From: Ponticaulis sp.
Lineage (GTDB): Bacteria > Pseudomonadota > Alphaproteobacteria > Caulobacterales > Hyphomonadaceae
Length of the DNA: 5,646 nucleotides
Reading direction: 5' to 3'
Assembly (NCBI GenBank): GCA_002699325.1
Contig: PABS01000098.1
Location: 44,110-49,755 of the forward strand
Of this stretch, positions 1 through 5,536 are shown one piece after another. The notes below the pieces were generated by a model. That model worked only from the letters and a program-made list of their open reading frames with translations. It made no database searches and was not told where the DNA came from. Each line of letters opens with the position of its first letter. The stretch's first letter is position 1. The position numbers and the translations under genes are program-made.

Positions 1-497
1 GCGCCAATCATCTGCGCGATCAGCATGCCGCCCTTGCGGCGCGCCTCAACATGCCAGACGGCAAGAAAGCCATGCGCATAGGCGTTTTCCGGTTCATCCT
101 CCAGAATACTCTCAGCGATCTCCCGCGACCGCTCGCCATAGCCGGACCGATCCAGTTCGCCGAGACTCATGGGCTTTGCCTGTAGCGAAAGACTCAATGC
201 GAGCTGCAGCCGCCCCTCAACATGATCTGGCGCCAGGTCCAGCGCTTCGCGGGCCAGTTTTTCGGCGCGGATCAATGCATCAGCTTCAGGCTGTCGACCC
301 GCAAGAAGACACTCGGCCAGCAGGGCCCTCGACTGAAACGCAAGGCGATCAGCTGTGCGGGCGTCACTTTCGACCAGTTGAAAGGCTTTCTTGAAGTCGC
401 CGCGATCAAAGGCGAGATGGGCCGCGTCGTTGGCTGTCGCAGCTGCCGCGAGGGTCAGCGACACTAGCGTCAGAGAGAGGACTCGAAAGATCACCAT
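1..497 (-). CDS. Exported TPR-repeat protein, N-terminal part (runs off left edge)
   Basis: An open frame of 165 codons reads from an ATG at 497 to the left edge with no stop, so the C-terminus is missing. Residues 1-22 form a signal peptide: a short basic start (MVIFR), a hydrophobic stretch and an A-T-A cleavage motif before N23, so the protein probably acts in the periplasm or at the envelope. The rest is helical and TPR-like: about residues 24-44 (AHLAFDRGDFKKAFQLVES), 78-105 (ending in DLAPDHVEGRLQLALSLSL) and 124-152 (DEPENAYAHGFLAVWHVEA), each with the alternating small and aromatic residues of tetratricopeptide repeats. TPR proteins are usually scaffolds, so no reaction can be assigned. 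No Shine-Dalgarno motif precedes the ATG. A TATATT at 509-514 on the minus strand could be a -10 box giving a very short leader. The gene is divergent from the tetR-type gene. The reading frame is well supported; the function is unknown. Confidence 0.82.
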   Translation of the reverse strand, partial: MVIFRVLSLTLVSLTLAAAATANDAAHLAFDRGDFKKAFQLVESDARTADRLAFQSRALLAECLLAGRQPEADALIRAEKLAREALDLAPDHVEGRLQLALSLSLQAKPMSLGELDRSGYGERSREIAESILEDEPENAYAHGFLAVWHVEARRKGGMLIAQMIG

Positions 498-566
498 TCT
501 AATCAGGGAATATAGAGCAAAAACGCTCCATGCGCACGTGCAGACGGCAACATTCATGAGCAGCTG

Positions 567-583
567 CCGATGCATGACATCGG
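567..583. repeat. Perfect 6-bp inverted repeat in the divergent intergenic region
   Basis: CCGATG (567-572) and CATCGG (578-583) pair perfectly around a 5-base loop. The repeat lies between the TPR gene start and the tetR-type promoter. It has no T-tract, so it is not an obvious terminator. It could be a protein site or chance; six base pairs is weak evidence. Confidence 0.3.
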
Positions 584-611
584 AGGTGCGCCTCAAACGG
601 GCAAAGCACAA

Positions 612-640
612 TTGACAACATACCAACTGGTCGGTATTTA
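612..640 (+). promoter_or_regulatory. Probable sigma-70-type promoter of the tetR-SRPBCC operon
   Basis: A perfect -35 hexamer TTGACA lies at 612-617. After a 17-base spacer comes TATTTA at 635-640, a poor -10 match sharing only TAT with the consensus. The placement is good: transcription would begin about ten bases upstream of the ribosome binding site at 651. The palindromic operator at 620-637 fills the spacer, as expected for a repressor-controlled promoter. The -35 is convincing; the exact -10 is uncertain. Confidence 0.55.
620..637. promoter_or_regulatory. TetR-type operator palindrome
   Basis: ATACCAACTGGTCGGTAT is a near-perfect inverted repeat centred between 628 and 629: seven of nine half-site positions match, with ATACC and GGTAT as perfect outer arms. 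The TACC...GGTA form resembles operators of many TetR-family repressors. It sits between the -35 and -10 of the promoter for the downstream TetR-type gene, so bound repressor would block RNA polymerase. I infer autoregulation. The site could also affect the divergent TPR gene, but its centre lies about 130 bases from that start. Confidence 0.65.
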
Positions 641-650
641 TCTGTTCAAG

Positions 651-656
651 AAGGAG
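651..656 (+). promoter_or_regulatory. Ribosome binding site fixing the tetR-type start at 663
   Basis: AAGGAG is followed by six bases (CTCCCT) and then the ATG at 663. This decides the start against an in-frame ATG at 570, which would lie upstream of the promoter and operator and would add 31 residues unlike a TetR N-terminus. Confidence 0.8.
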
Positions 657-662
657 CTCCCT

Positions 663-1280
663 ATGGCGCCACGTGGGCAGGCACGCGAAAATCTATTGCA
701 GGCGGCAATCAAGCTGATCCGCCAGCACGGATATAACGGAACAACAGTGGATGACCTTTGCGCTGAGGCTGGCGTGACGAAGGGCGCATTCTTTCATCAC
801 TTCAAAAGCAAAGATGACCTGGCCAAGGTCGCGGCAGACTACTGGTCGGCAGCTACCGGAGAACTTTTTGCCAATGCGGCCTATCACAAACAGGAAGACG
901 CCCTTGATCGGGTGCTTGGCTATGTCGACTTCCGAGGAGAGCTCATCGAGGGCGACGTATCGGAATTCACCTGTTTTGTCGGCACCATGGTTCAGGAAGC
1001 TTATCAGGACGTCCCCGAAATTCGGCGCGCCTGTCAGGAAAGCATACTTGGGCACGCCGATACCCTGACGGATGACATTCGCGAAGCCATGGCGAAAAAC
1101 GGCATATCTGGAGACTGGACCCCGGAAAGTCTGGCGCGGCATACCCAAGCCGTCCTTCAGGGGGCCTACATTCTGGCGAAAGCCACAGGCGGTACGGAGA
1201 TTGCGCTGGAAAGCGTCCGCCATCTTCATCGTTATATCGAACTGCTTTTCGAACCGGCTGCACGAAGGAGAGCCGCATGA
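663..1280 (+). CDS. TetR/AcrR-family transcriptional repressor
   Basis: This 205-residue protein has the usual TetR-family length and layout. The N-terminal DNA-binding domain covers about residues 7-55: a first helix (ARENLLQAAIKLIRQHGY), then the helix-turn-helix at 27-47 (TTVDDLCAEAGVTKGAFFHHF), followed by the typical KSKDDL. The variable C-terminal ligand-binding and dimerisation domain (about 60-195) includes CFVGTMVQEAYQDVPEIRRAC (104-124), a pattern seen in a TetR C-terminal subfamily. Members are cytoplasmic dimers that leave the operator when a small molecule binds; the ligand cannot be read from sequence. The start at 663 is set by AAGGAG at 651-656. The stop overlaps the start of the SRPBCC gene in ATGA (1277-1280), implying translational coupling. 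A matching palindrome in its own promoter suggests self-repression. The family call is very secure; the target set and inducer are unknown. Confidence 0.95.
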   Translation: MAPRGQARENLLQAAIKLIRQHGYNGTTVDDLCAEAGVTKGAFFHHFKSKDDLAKVAADYWSAATGELFANAAYHKQEDALDRVLGYVDFRGELIEGDVSEFTCFVGTMVQEAYQDVPEIRRACQESILGHADTLTDDIREAMAKNGISGDWTPESLARHTQAVLQGAYILAKATGGTEIALESVRHLHRYIELLFEPAARRRAA

Positions 1281-1762
1281 CCTTCGTAGTAAAAGCTGGT
1301 GAAGGCCTCGACCTTCACATCGAGCGAGAGTTCACCGTGCCGCGGGAGATCATCTGGCGCTGCTGGACGGAGGCAGAACTCCTGGGCGAATGGTATTGCC
1401 CCAAACCCTGGCGGGCTGACGTTCACAAGCTAGATGTGCGTCCGGGCGGCACTTCAGAAATGACGTTCAAAGGCCCCGAAGGTGAGGCTATGCCGCAGAA
1501 CGGCATGTATCTGTACGTCGATCCTCACCGTGAGCTTGTATTCACGGATAGCTATCGCGAAGGCTTCATTCCGCAAGCAGACAGTTTCATGACCGGCTAC
1601 GTCCAGCTTGAAGACACGCCAGACGGCGGGACGAAAATGATCTGGGGCGCAAAACACGCCACTGAAGACGGTAGGAAACAACACCTCGAAATGGGTTTTG
1701 AACAAGGCTGGGGTGCCGCAGCAGGTCAACTTGATGAACTGGCCCGTGAATTGGCAAGCTGA
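1277..1762 (+). CDS. SRPBCC-domain protein, AHSA1-like (START/Bet v1 fold)
   Basis: This 161-residue cytoplasmic protein is a single SRPBCC (AHSA1/CalC-like) domain over nearly its whole length. Typical features are an opening strand (LDLHIEREFTVPREIIWRCWTEAELLGEWY, about residues 11-40), a CPKPW motif (41-45), a DVRPGG turn (53-58), the central strands GMYLYVDPHRELVFTD (76-91) and the closing helix HLEMGFEQGWGAAAGQLDELA (136-156), which in this fold caps a hydrophobic cavity. Proteins of this group bind or act on small hydrophobic molecules; members range from Hsp90 co-chaperone domains to the calicheamicin self-resistance protein CalC, and bacterial ones are mostly uncharacterised. AAGGAG at 1265-1270 lies six bases before the ATG, inside the end of the tetR-type gene. 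The 4-base overlap makes a coupled pair. I infer that both proteins may recognise the same compound, which is untested. Confidence 0.92.
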   Translation: MTFVVKAGEGLDLHIEREFTVPREIIWRCWTEAELLGEWYCPKPWRADVHKLDVRPGGTSEMTFKGPEGEAMPQNGMYLYVDPHRELVFTDSYREGFIPQADSFMTGYVQLEDTPDGGTKMIWGAKHATEDGRKQHLEMGFEQGWGAAAGQLDELARELAS

Positions 1763-1880
1763 AAGGCGGCAGACAAAAAAGCACCAAGCCTTGAGCCACC
1801 GCCCTGCTTTAACACAGCAAGCCAGCGAACCATCACCTTATCCCAGGAATCACGTTCGAATAGAGGAACATAGCGCCCTT

Positions 1881-1907
1881 CCCTGCATTCGTTACAGGCA
1901 TGCAGGG
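1881..1907. repeat. 8-bp perfect stem-loop between the SRPBCC gene and pgi
   Basis: CCCTGCAT (1881-1888) pairs perfectly with ATGCAGGG (1900-1907) across an 11-base loop. It lies 119 bases after the SRPBCC stop and 76 bases before pgi. No run of T follows on either strand, so it does not fit a standard intrinsic terminator, although it could help end the tetR-SRPBCC transcript or act as a regulatory site. No other gene was seen in 1763-1982. Confidence 0.45.
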
Positions 1908-1927
1908 CAGCTATGGTCAGCACGCTG

Positions 1928-1957
1928 TTTACAGTCAGCGCAACCTGACTTCAGATA
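1928..1957 (+). promoter_or_regulatory. pgi: Possible pgi promoter with an inverted repeat in the spacer
   Basis: TTTACA (1928-1933) is one base from the -35 consensus. At 18-base spacing the -10 would be CAGATA (1952-1957), a weak match. The perfect inverted repeat AGTCAG (1933-1938) / CTGACT (1945-1950), with a 6-base gap, sits between the two boxes, where a repressor site would be expected. Each element alone is weak; the arrangement makes the proposal reasonable but unproven. Confidence 0.3.
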
Positions 1958-1982
1958 GCAAAAATAGCGCGAGGGGATTTTC

Positions 1983-3521
1983 ATGGGTTCTGATCTGCAA
2001 TCACATCTGGCGCGCCTTGATGACGCCTCCCTGAAAGACCTTGCAGCCGCCCGGCTGTCTGAAACACTTTCAGCCTGTGGCTGGTATGTGAACCTGTCCC
2101 GTCAGTATCTCGACGCAGAGGCAGATCAGGCACTCCTTGCCTTCGCGGGCAGCCAGAACGTAGGCGGCGCAATTAAGGCCCTATTCGATGGCGAACACGT
2201 TAATGCCTCAGAGGACCGGCCCGCTATGCACTGGGCGCTCCGCTTGCCCCCCGGTCGCGAGACAGGCTTTGCAGAAGAGATCCGCGCCTCGCTCGATCCT
2301 GCTCTGGCCTTCGCAGACAAGGTGAGAGATGGAGACGTCCTGCCAAGCATCGAGACCGTTCTTCATATCGGCATTGGCGGATCAGACCTCGGGCCACGTC
2401 TTCTCCACGACGCGTTCGTGCAGTCTTATGGCGGCAAGATTGGCGTGCGCTTCGCCTCCAATATCGATCCTCTGGATCTCGAGCGCGCTCTGGATGGTCT
2501 CAACCCTCGCACAACGCTTGTCATCGGCATTTCAAAATCATTCTCCACGCAAGAGACAAAATACAATCTTGATCGTGCGCGCGATTGGCTGAAGAAGACC
2601 GTCGGCGCCAACTGGCCCAAACACCTTGCCATTGTCACGGCCAATCCGGGCCGTGCAAATGACTGGCTGGGTATTGAAAGCGATCAGCTCTTTGACATGC
2701 CCGAAAGCATTGGCGGGCGCTTCTCATTGTGGAGTGCCGGCAGTCTGTCGTGCATGATCGCCTTTGGCACAGACTGGTTCCGCGCGCTTCTAAAGGGCGC
2801 AAATGACATGGACACCCATGTCCGCACTTCGCCTCTGGTCTACAATATGGCGCTCCGTCTTGCGCTTATCGACTATTGGAACATGACGCTTCGCAATGTG
2901 GATGCCGAAATGGTTCTCGCCTACGCGAATGCGCTGCGTCTCCTGCCAGCCTATCTGCAGCAGCTGCTTCTGGAATCCAATGGCAAACAGGTCGCGCCAG
3001 ATGGCAGCCGCGCGCCGGCCCCCTCCATTGTCGGCCATTGGGGCGGCGAAGGCACAATCGGCCAGCACTCCTATCACCAATGGCTCCACCAGGGCTCCAG
3101 CCATGTTGCAGCCGAGTTTGTGATTGCGGCAACGCCCGGCAGCGAGCCCAAAGGCACCAGCGCGTTGATCGCGCATGCTCTGGCCCAGGCTGAAGTGCTC
3201 GCCAATGGCTACAAGCTCGAAGATATCAATGAAAATGAGCCGGATATCGATCCGGCAATCGCCAATCAGAAAGTCATTCCCGGCGGCAAACCATCCATGA
3301 TCTTTGCCTGCCGGGACTTTGGCCCCGAAGCGCTTGGCGCATTGATCGCGCTCTATGAACACCGTGTCTTTCTGGGCGGCGTCCTGTGGGGCGTGAACAG
3401 TTTTGACCAATGGGGCGTGGAACGCGGCAAGGTTCAGGCTGGCCGCATTCTGGAAGCGCTGGGCGGCTCAGAAGCTGCCAGCGATCCGGTCACCCGCGAT
3501 ATGGTCGATTATTTCCGCTGA
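1983..3521 (+). CDS. pgi: Glucose-6-phosphate isomerase
   Basis: Cytoplasmic enzyme interconverting glucose 6-phosphate and fructose 6-phosphate, linking glycolysis or Entner-Doudoroff metabolism with gluconeogenesis and the pentose phosphate route. The 512-residue protein is complete, somewhat shorter than the E. coli enzyme (549). Visible landmarks are EDRPAMHWALR (77-87), HIGIGGSDLGP (128-138), the phosphate-binding SKSFSTQET (184-192), family signature 1 around SIGGRFSLWSAG (242-253, with Arg246), the catalytic base Glu331 in LLESNGK, ring-opening His362 in GTIGQHSYHQWLHQGS, and signature 2 GVLWGVNSFDQWGVERGK (466-483) ending in active-site Lys483. Residue roles come from the well-studied family. 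The ATG at 1983 is preceded by GAGGGG (1971-1976) at six bases, and the N-terminus aligns with family expectation (the GGAIKALFDGE region at 61-71). The gene is flanked by a 220-base gap upstream and abuts the minus-strand small gene downstream with no gap. Confidence 0.98.
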   Translation: MGSDLQSHLARLDDASLKDLAAARLSETLSACGWYVNLSRQYLDAEADQALLAFAGSQNVGGAIKALFDGEHVNASEDRPAMHWALRLPPGRETGFAEEIRASLDPALAFADKVRDGDVLPSIETVLHIGIGGSDLGPRLLHDAFVQSYGGKIGVRFASNIDPLDLERALDGLNPRTTLVIGISKSFSTQETKYNLDRARDWLKKTVGANWPKHLAIVTANPGRANDWLGIESDQLFDMPESIGGRFSLWSAGSLSCMIAFGTDWFRALLKGANDMDTHVRTSPLVYNMALRLALIDYWNMTLRNVDAEMVLAYANALRLLPAYLQQLLLESNGKQVAPDGSRAPAPSIVGHWGGEGTIGQHSYHQWLHQGSSHVAAEFVIAATPGSEPKGTSALIAHALAQAEVLANGYKLEDINENEPDIDPAIANQKVIPGGKPSMIFACRDFGPEALGALIALYEHRVFLGGVLWGVNSFDQWGVERGKVQAGRILEALGGSEAASDPVTRDMVDYFR

Positions 3522-3526
3522 TCAGC
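3517..3526. repeat. 10-bp palindrome carrying both convergent stop codons
   Basis: GCTGATCAGC is a perfect palindrome. Its TGA (3519-3521) stops pgi on the plus strand and its TCA (3522-3524) is the TGA of the small minus-strand gene. The six central bases are necessarily symmetric when two TGA stops abut; the outer GC pairs extend it by two on each side. Nothing here resembles a terminator. Confidence 0.6.
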
Positions 3527-3719
3527 CGGGTTTGTAATTCGGGTTGTCGATCACAACTTCCGCATCCTCAGGCGTGGATAACCCCACATCGCCCTTTACC
3601 GGTTCGGGCGGAAACGCCTCTGATGTCCGATATTTTTCGGCCTCTAGAATCTGGTGCAGTTCTTCCGGGCCCGTTTGCGGATCCTGCGGAATTGGGACGC
3701 GGTTCTCGTTCTTTTGCAT
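3522..3719 (-). CDS. Unknown 65-residue hydrophilic protein downstream of lysS
   Basis: I do not recognise this protein. It is short, charged and proline-rich (MQKNENRVPIPQDPQTGPEE at the start, DNPNYKPG at the end), with one likely helix around residues 17-32 (GPEELHQILEAEKYRT). It has no signal peptide, membrane segment, cysteine pair or recognisable motif, so it is probably a small soluble and partly disordered cytoplasmic protein. The case for a real gene is good: a full AGGAGGT (3724-3730) lies four bases before the ATG, it reads in the same direction as lysS after a 73-base gap, and it ends exactly where pgi ends. It may be cotranscribed with lysS, but any functional link is unproven. 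The 73-base gap holds only a 5-bp hairpin (3776-3780 with 3786-3790) just after the lysS stop, too weak to call a terminator. Confidence 0.72.
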   Translation of the reverse strand: MQKNENRVPIPQDPQTGPEELHQILEAEKYRTSEAFPPEPVKGDVGLSTPEDAEVVIDNPNYKPG

Positions 3720-3723
3720 GGTG

Positions 3724-3730
3724 ACCTCCT
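3724..3730 (-). promoter_or_regulatory. Full-consensus ribosome binding site of the 65-residue gene
   Basis: On the minus strand this reads AGGAGGT, followed by CACC and the ATG at 3719. It is the best Shine-Dalgarno match in the window, much stronger than that of lysS upstream, and is the main reason to accept the small gene as translated. Confidence 0.75.
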
Positions 3731-3792
3731 GGTTGTCTCAGAAGATCAACGTCTGTGTCCGGCCAGAGTTTCCAGCGCTTTCGCCAAGCGTC

Positions 3793-5385
3793 TCAGCCCA
3801 GCTTACCAGCCAGAGCGTCTTCGATCAGCTGAGCCGTCTCGTTCACGCCATAAAGCGCGATGAACCCGCCAAAGCGCGGGCCCTGGCTCTGGCCGAGGCA
3901 CACTTCATAGATCGCCTTGAACCAGTCACGCAGGTTTTCAAACTCATGGTTCTTGCCCACGGTGAAGGTCAGCGTCTGCAGATCTTCGCCGGTCACGGGT
4001 CCATCATAGGCGCGCAGTGACGCGGCCAGCTCTTCAAGTGCCGCGCGTTCCTGATCGGTCGGTGCGCGATACTCTTTGGCTGGCTTCACAAAGTCCTCGT
4101 AATAGGCCAGCGCATAGCCAACCAGATGATCGAGGAAGGGCGCGTTTTCCGGTGTCGCGTCTGGCGCATACTTGGAGATAAAGCCCCAGATCAGATCCTT
4201 TGAATTCGCATTCGCAGCCGAGACAAGGTTCAGCAGAAGCGCAAAGCTCACCGGCACATTCAGCTTCGGCACATCGCCGCCGTGAATATGCCAGGCGGGG
4301 TTTTCCAGCTGCTTGGCTGGCTCTTCGTCATGATATTTCTCGGCGAAGGTGAGATACTCATCCACCGCTTTCGGGATCACGTCAAAATAGAGCTTCTTCG
4401 CGGCACGCGGCTTTTGCCACATGAAGAGCGCAAGGCTCTCCTGCGGGGCATATTTCAGCCACTGCTCCACCGAGATTCCGTTACCCTTGGACTTGGAAAT
4501 CTTCTCACCCTTCTCATCAAGGAAGAGCTCATAGACATACTGCTCCGGCGGACGCTCACCGAGGATTTTGCAGATCTTGGAATAGATCGGCGCATTCGCC
4601 TGGTGGTCTTTGCCGAACATTTCAAAATCAATGCCCAGCGCGGCCCAGCGCATTCCGAAATCCGGCTTCCACTGCAGCTTGGCCGCGCCGCCCGTCACAG
4701 GGATGGTCACGTCCGTGCCGTCTTCATCCTCAAATGTGATCTCACCCTTGGCACCATCTACATGCTTCATTGGCACATAGAGAACGCGCCCCGTGCTTGG
4801 CGAGATTGGCAGGAAGGGCGAATAGGTGGCCTGACGCTCCGGGCCGAGCGTTGGCAGCATCACATCCATGATCTCCTGATACTTCTCCGCAGCGCGCAGA
4901 AGTACAGGGTCATAGGTCCCGTTTCGGTAGAGCTCAGTCGCCGATGCGAATTCATAGTCAAAGCCAAAACTATCAAGAAAGCCGCACAGGCGCGAATTCA
5001 TGTGCGCGCCATAACTTTCATGAGTGCCGAACGGGTCCGGCACGTCGGTCAGTGGCTTTTGAAGATATTGTTCCAGCGCTTCAGGGTTCGGCACGGTCGG
5101 CGGCACTTTGCGCATGCCGTCCATATCATCAGACACGCAGATCAGACGCGTTGGGATTTTCCCTTCGGTGAGCACCTCAAAAGCGCGGCGCACCATGGTG
5201 GTGCGCACAACTTCGCCGAACGTGCCGATATGCGGCAGTCCCGACGGGCCATAGCCTGTCTCGAAAATGACGTCGTCTTTCGGCTTACCCTGTTTCTCAT
5301 ACTGCTCAACGCGCTGTTTCAGCTTTTGCGCAAGCTCAAACGGCCAGGCTTTAGCTGATGCGGCGAGTTGAGAAATATCGGTCAT
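3793..5385 (-). CDS. lysS: Lysyl-tRNA synthetase, class I (archaeal type)
   Basis: Cytoplasmic enzyme charging tRNA-Lys with lysine using ATP (the class I form is also called lysK). The 530-residue protein is complete and of usual class I length. The Rossmann catalytic domain shows the HIGH-type motif in [14 protein letters not shown] (46-59, HIG at 52-54) and the KMSKS-type motif as KISKS (295-299) in [15 protein letters not shown]. Between them are [10 protein letters not shown] (86-95), [16 protein letters not shown] (246-261) and [13 protein letters not shown] (276-288), all characteristic of this family. The rest, to [11 protein letters not shown] (504-513), is the helical anticodon-binding region. 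Class I LysRS is unrelated to the class II LysRS of most bacteria and is typical of archaea, spirochaetes and many Alphaproteobacteria. The start at 5385 is the only sensible one, but its ribosome site is weak (AAGG at 5398-5401, 12 bases away). An inverted repeat lies next to it. The small unknown gene follows 73 bases downstream. Confidence 0.98.
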   Translation of the reverse strand: MTDISQLAASAKAWPFELAQKLKQRVEQYEKQGKPKDDVIFETGYGPSGLPHIGTFGEVVRTTMVRRAFEVLTEGKIPTRLICVSDDMDGMRKVPPTVPNPEALEQYLQKPLTDVPDPFGTHESYGAHMNSRLCGFLDSFGFDYEFASATELYRNGTYDPVLLRAAEKYQEIMDVMLPTLGPERQATYSPFLPISPSTGRVLYVPMKHVDGAKGEITFEDEDGTDVTIPVTGGAAKLQWKPDFGMRWAALGIDFEMFGKDHQANAPIYSKICKILGERPPEQYVYELFLDEKGEKISKSKGNGISVEQWLKYAPQESLALFMWQKPRAAKKLYFDVIPKAVDEYLTFAEKYHDEEPAKQLENPAWHIHGGDVPKLNVPVSFALLLNLVSAANANSKDLIWGFISKYAPDATPENAPFLDHLVGYALAYYEDFVKPAKEYRAPTDQERAALEELAASLRAYDGPVTGEDLQTLTFTVGKNHEFENLRDWFKAIYEVCLGQSQGPRFGGFIALYGVNETAQLIEDALAGKLG

Positions 5386-5400
5386 TTTAGGGGTATGCCT

Positions 5401-5436
5401 TGCGAGTTAATCCAGCGCCGGGAGGTAGAACTCGCA
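5401..5436. repeat. Perfect 8-bp inverted repeat in the lysS leader
   Basis: TGCGAGTT (5401-5408) is the exact reverse complement of AACTCGCA (5429-5436), with a 20-base spacer. The near arm ends directly at the AAGG that is the likely lysS ribosome site. It could be a DNA operator, or an mRNA hairpin affecting lysS translation. It overlaps the candidate promoter at 5422-5450; if that promoter is right, only part of the repeat is transcribed and the operator reading is favoured. Confidence 0.5.
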
Positions 5437-5450
5437 GCCCATCACGTCAA
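5422..5450 (-). promoter_or_regulatory. lysS: Possible lysS promoter
   Basis: On the minus strand TTGACG (5450-5445), five of six to the -35 consensus, is followed at 17 bases by TACCTC (5427-5422), a poor -10. Alphaproteobacterial promoters often keep a TTGAC -35 with a loose -10, so this is plausible. It would give a leader of roughly 30 bases before the ATG at 5385. Confidence 0.3.
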
Positions 5451-5473
5451 GCGCATGTCGAGCAACACGCAGG

Positions 5474-5518
5474 GGGCACTCTCCCACTTGAAAAGGAGGA
5501 GCGGGAGGGGGATTGCCC
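5474..5518 (-). other. Imperfect G/C-rich hairpin between the right-edge gene and lysS
   Basis: GGGCA (5474-5478) pairs with TGCCC (5514-5518) and, inside it, CTCCC (5481-5485) pairs with GGGAG (5503-5507), leaving unequal bulges of two and six bases and a 17-base loop. It begins 19 bases after the stop of the right-edge gene, a position suiting a transcript-ending structure, but the minus strand has no T-tract after it. It could also be a degenerate copy of a dispersed intergenic repeat; one copy cannot show this. Confidence 0.3.
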
Positions 5519-5536
5519 AGCCATTTGACCCATCCC

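Noticed and set aside
533..542. GCACGTGC palindrome at 534-541
   Set aside because: An 8-bp palindrome containing CACGTG is common by chance at this GC content, and no regulator in the window suggests it is used.
176..615. Three overlapping plus-strand frames of 72-81 codons
   Set aside because: They are mostly antisense to the minus-strand TPR gene, which has a signal peptide and repeat pattern. No ribosome sites or domains are seen.
570..662. Upstream ATG at 570 as the start of the TetR protein
   Set aside because: It would place the promoter and operator inside the gene, has no ribosome site, and adds residues absent from the family. The ATG at 663 has AAGGAG at ideal spacing.
693..1229. 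Minus-strand open frame (178 codons) opposite the tetR-type gene
   Set aside because: The plus strand is a textbook TetR protein; the reverse frame shows no family features.
1698..1958. Plus-strand frame of 86 codons in the SRPBCC-pgi gap
   Set aside because: It starts inside the SRPBCC gene in another frame, has no convincing ribosome site, and its composition is unlike its neighbours.
2790..3410. Minus-strand open frame (206 codons) opposite pgi
   Set aside because: It is antisense to the conserved catalytic core of pgi, with no recognisable domain; a mirror of codon bias.
3720..3792. Possible frameshifted extension of lysS beyond its stop
   Set aside because: The other minus frames stay open briefly past the stop, but the protein already ends where class I LysRS usually ends, so no frameshift is needed.
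3544..4020. Plus-strand frame of 158 codons across the small gene and the lysS 3' end
   Set aside because: It crosses the small gene's ribosome site and the lysS C-terminus in antisense, and shows no domain.
4282..5358. Long plus-strand open frame (358 codons) opposite lysS
   Set aside because: It lies entirely antisense to a clear class I LysRS. Its translation is rich in Arg, His and Leu without domain order, as expected of the reverse frame of a high-GC gene, and it has no ribosome site of note.
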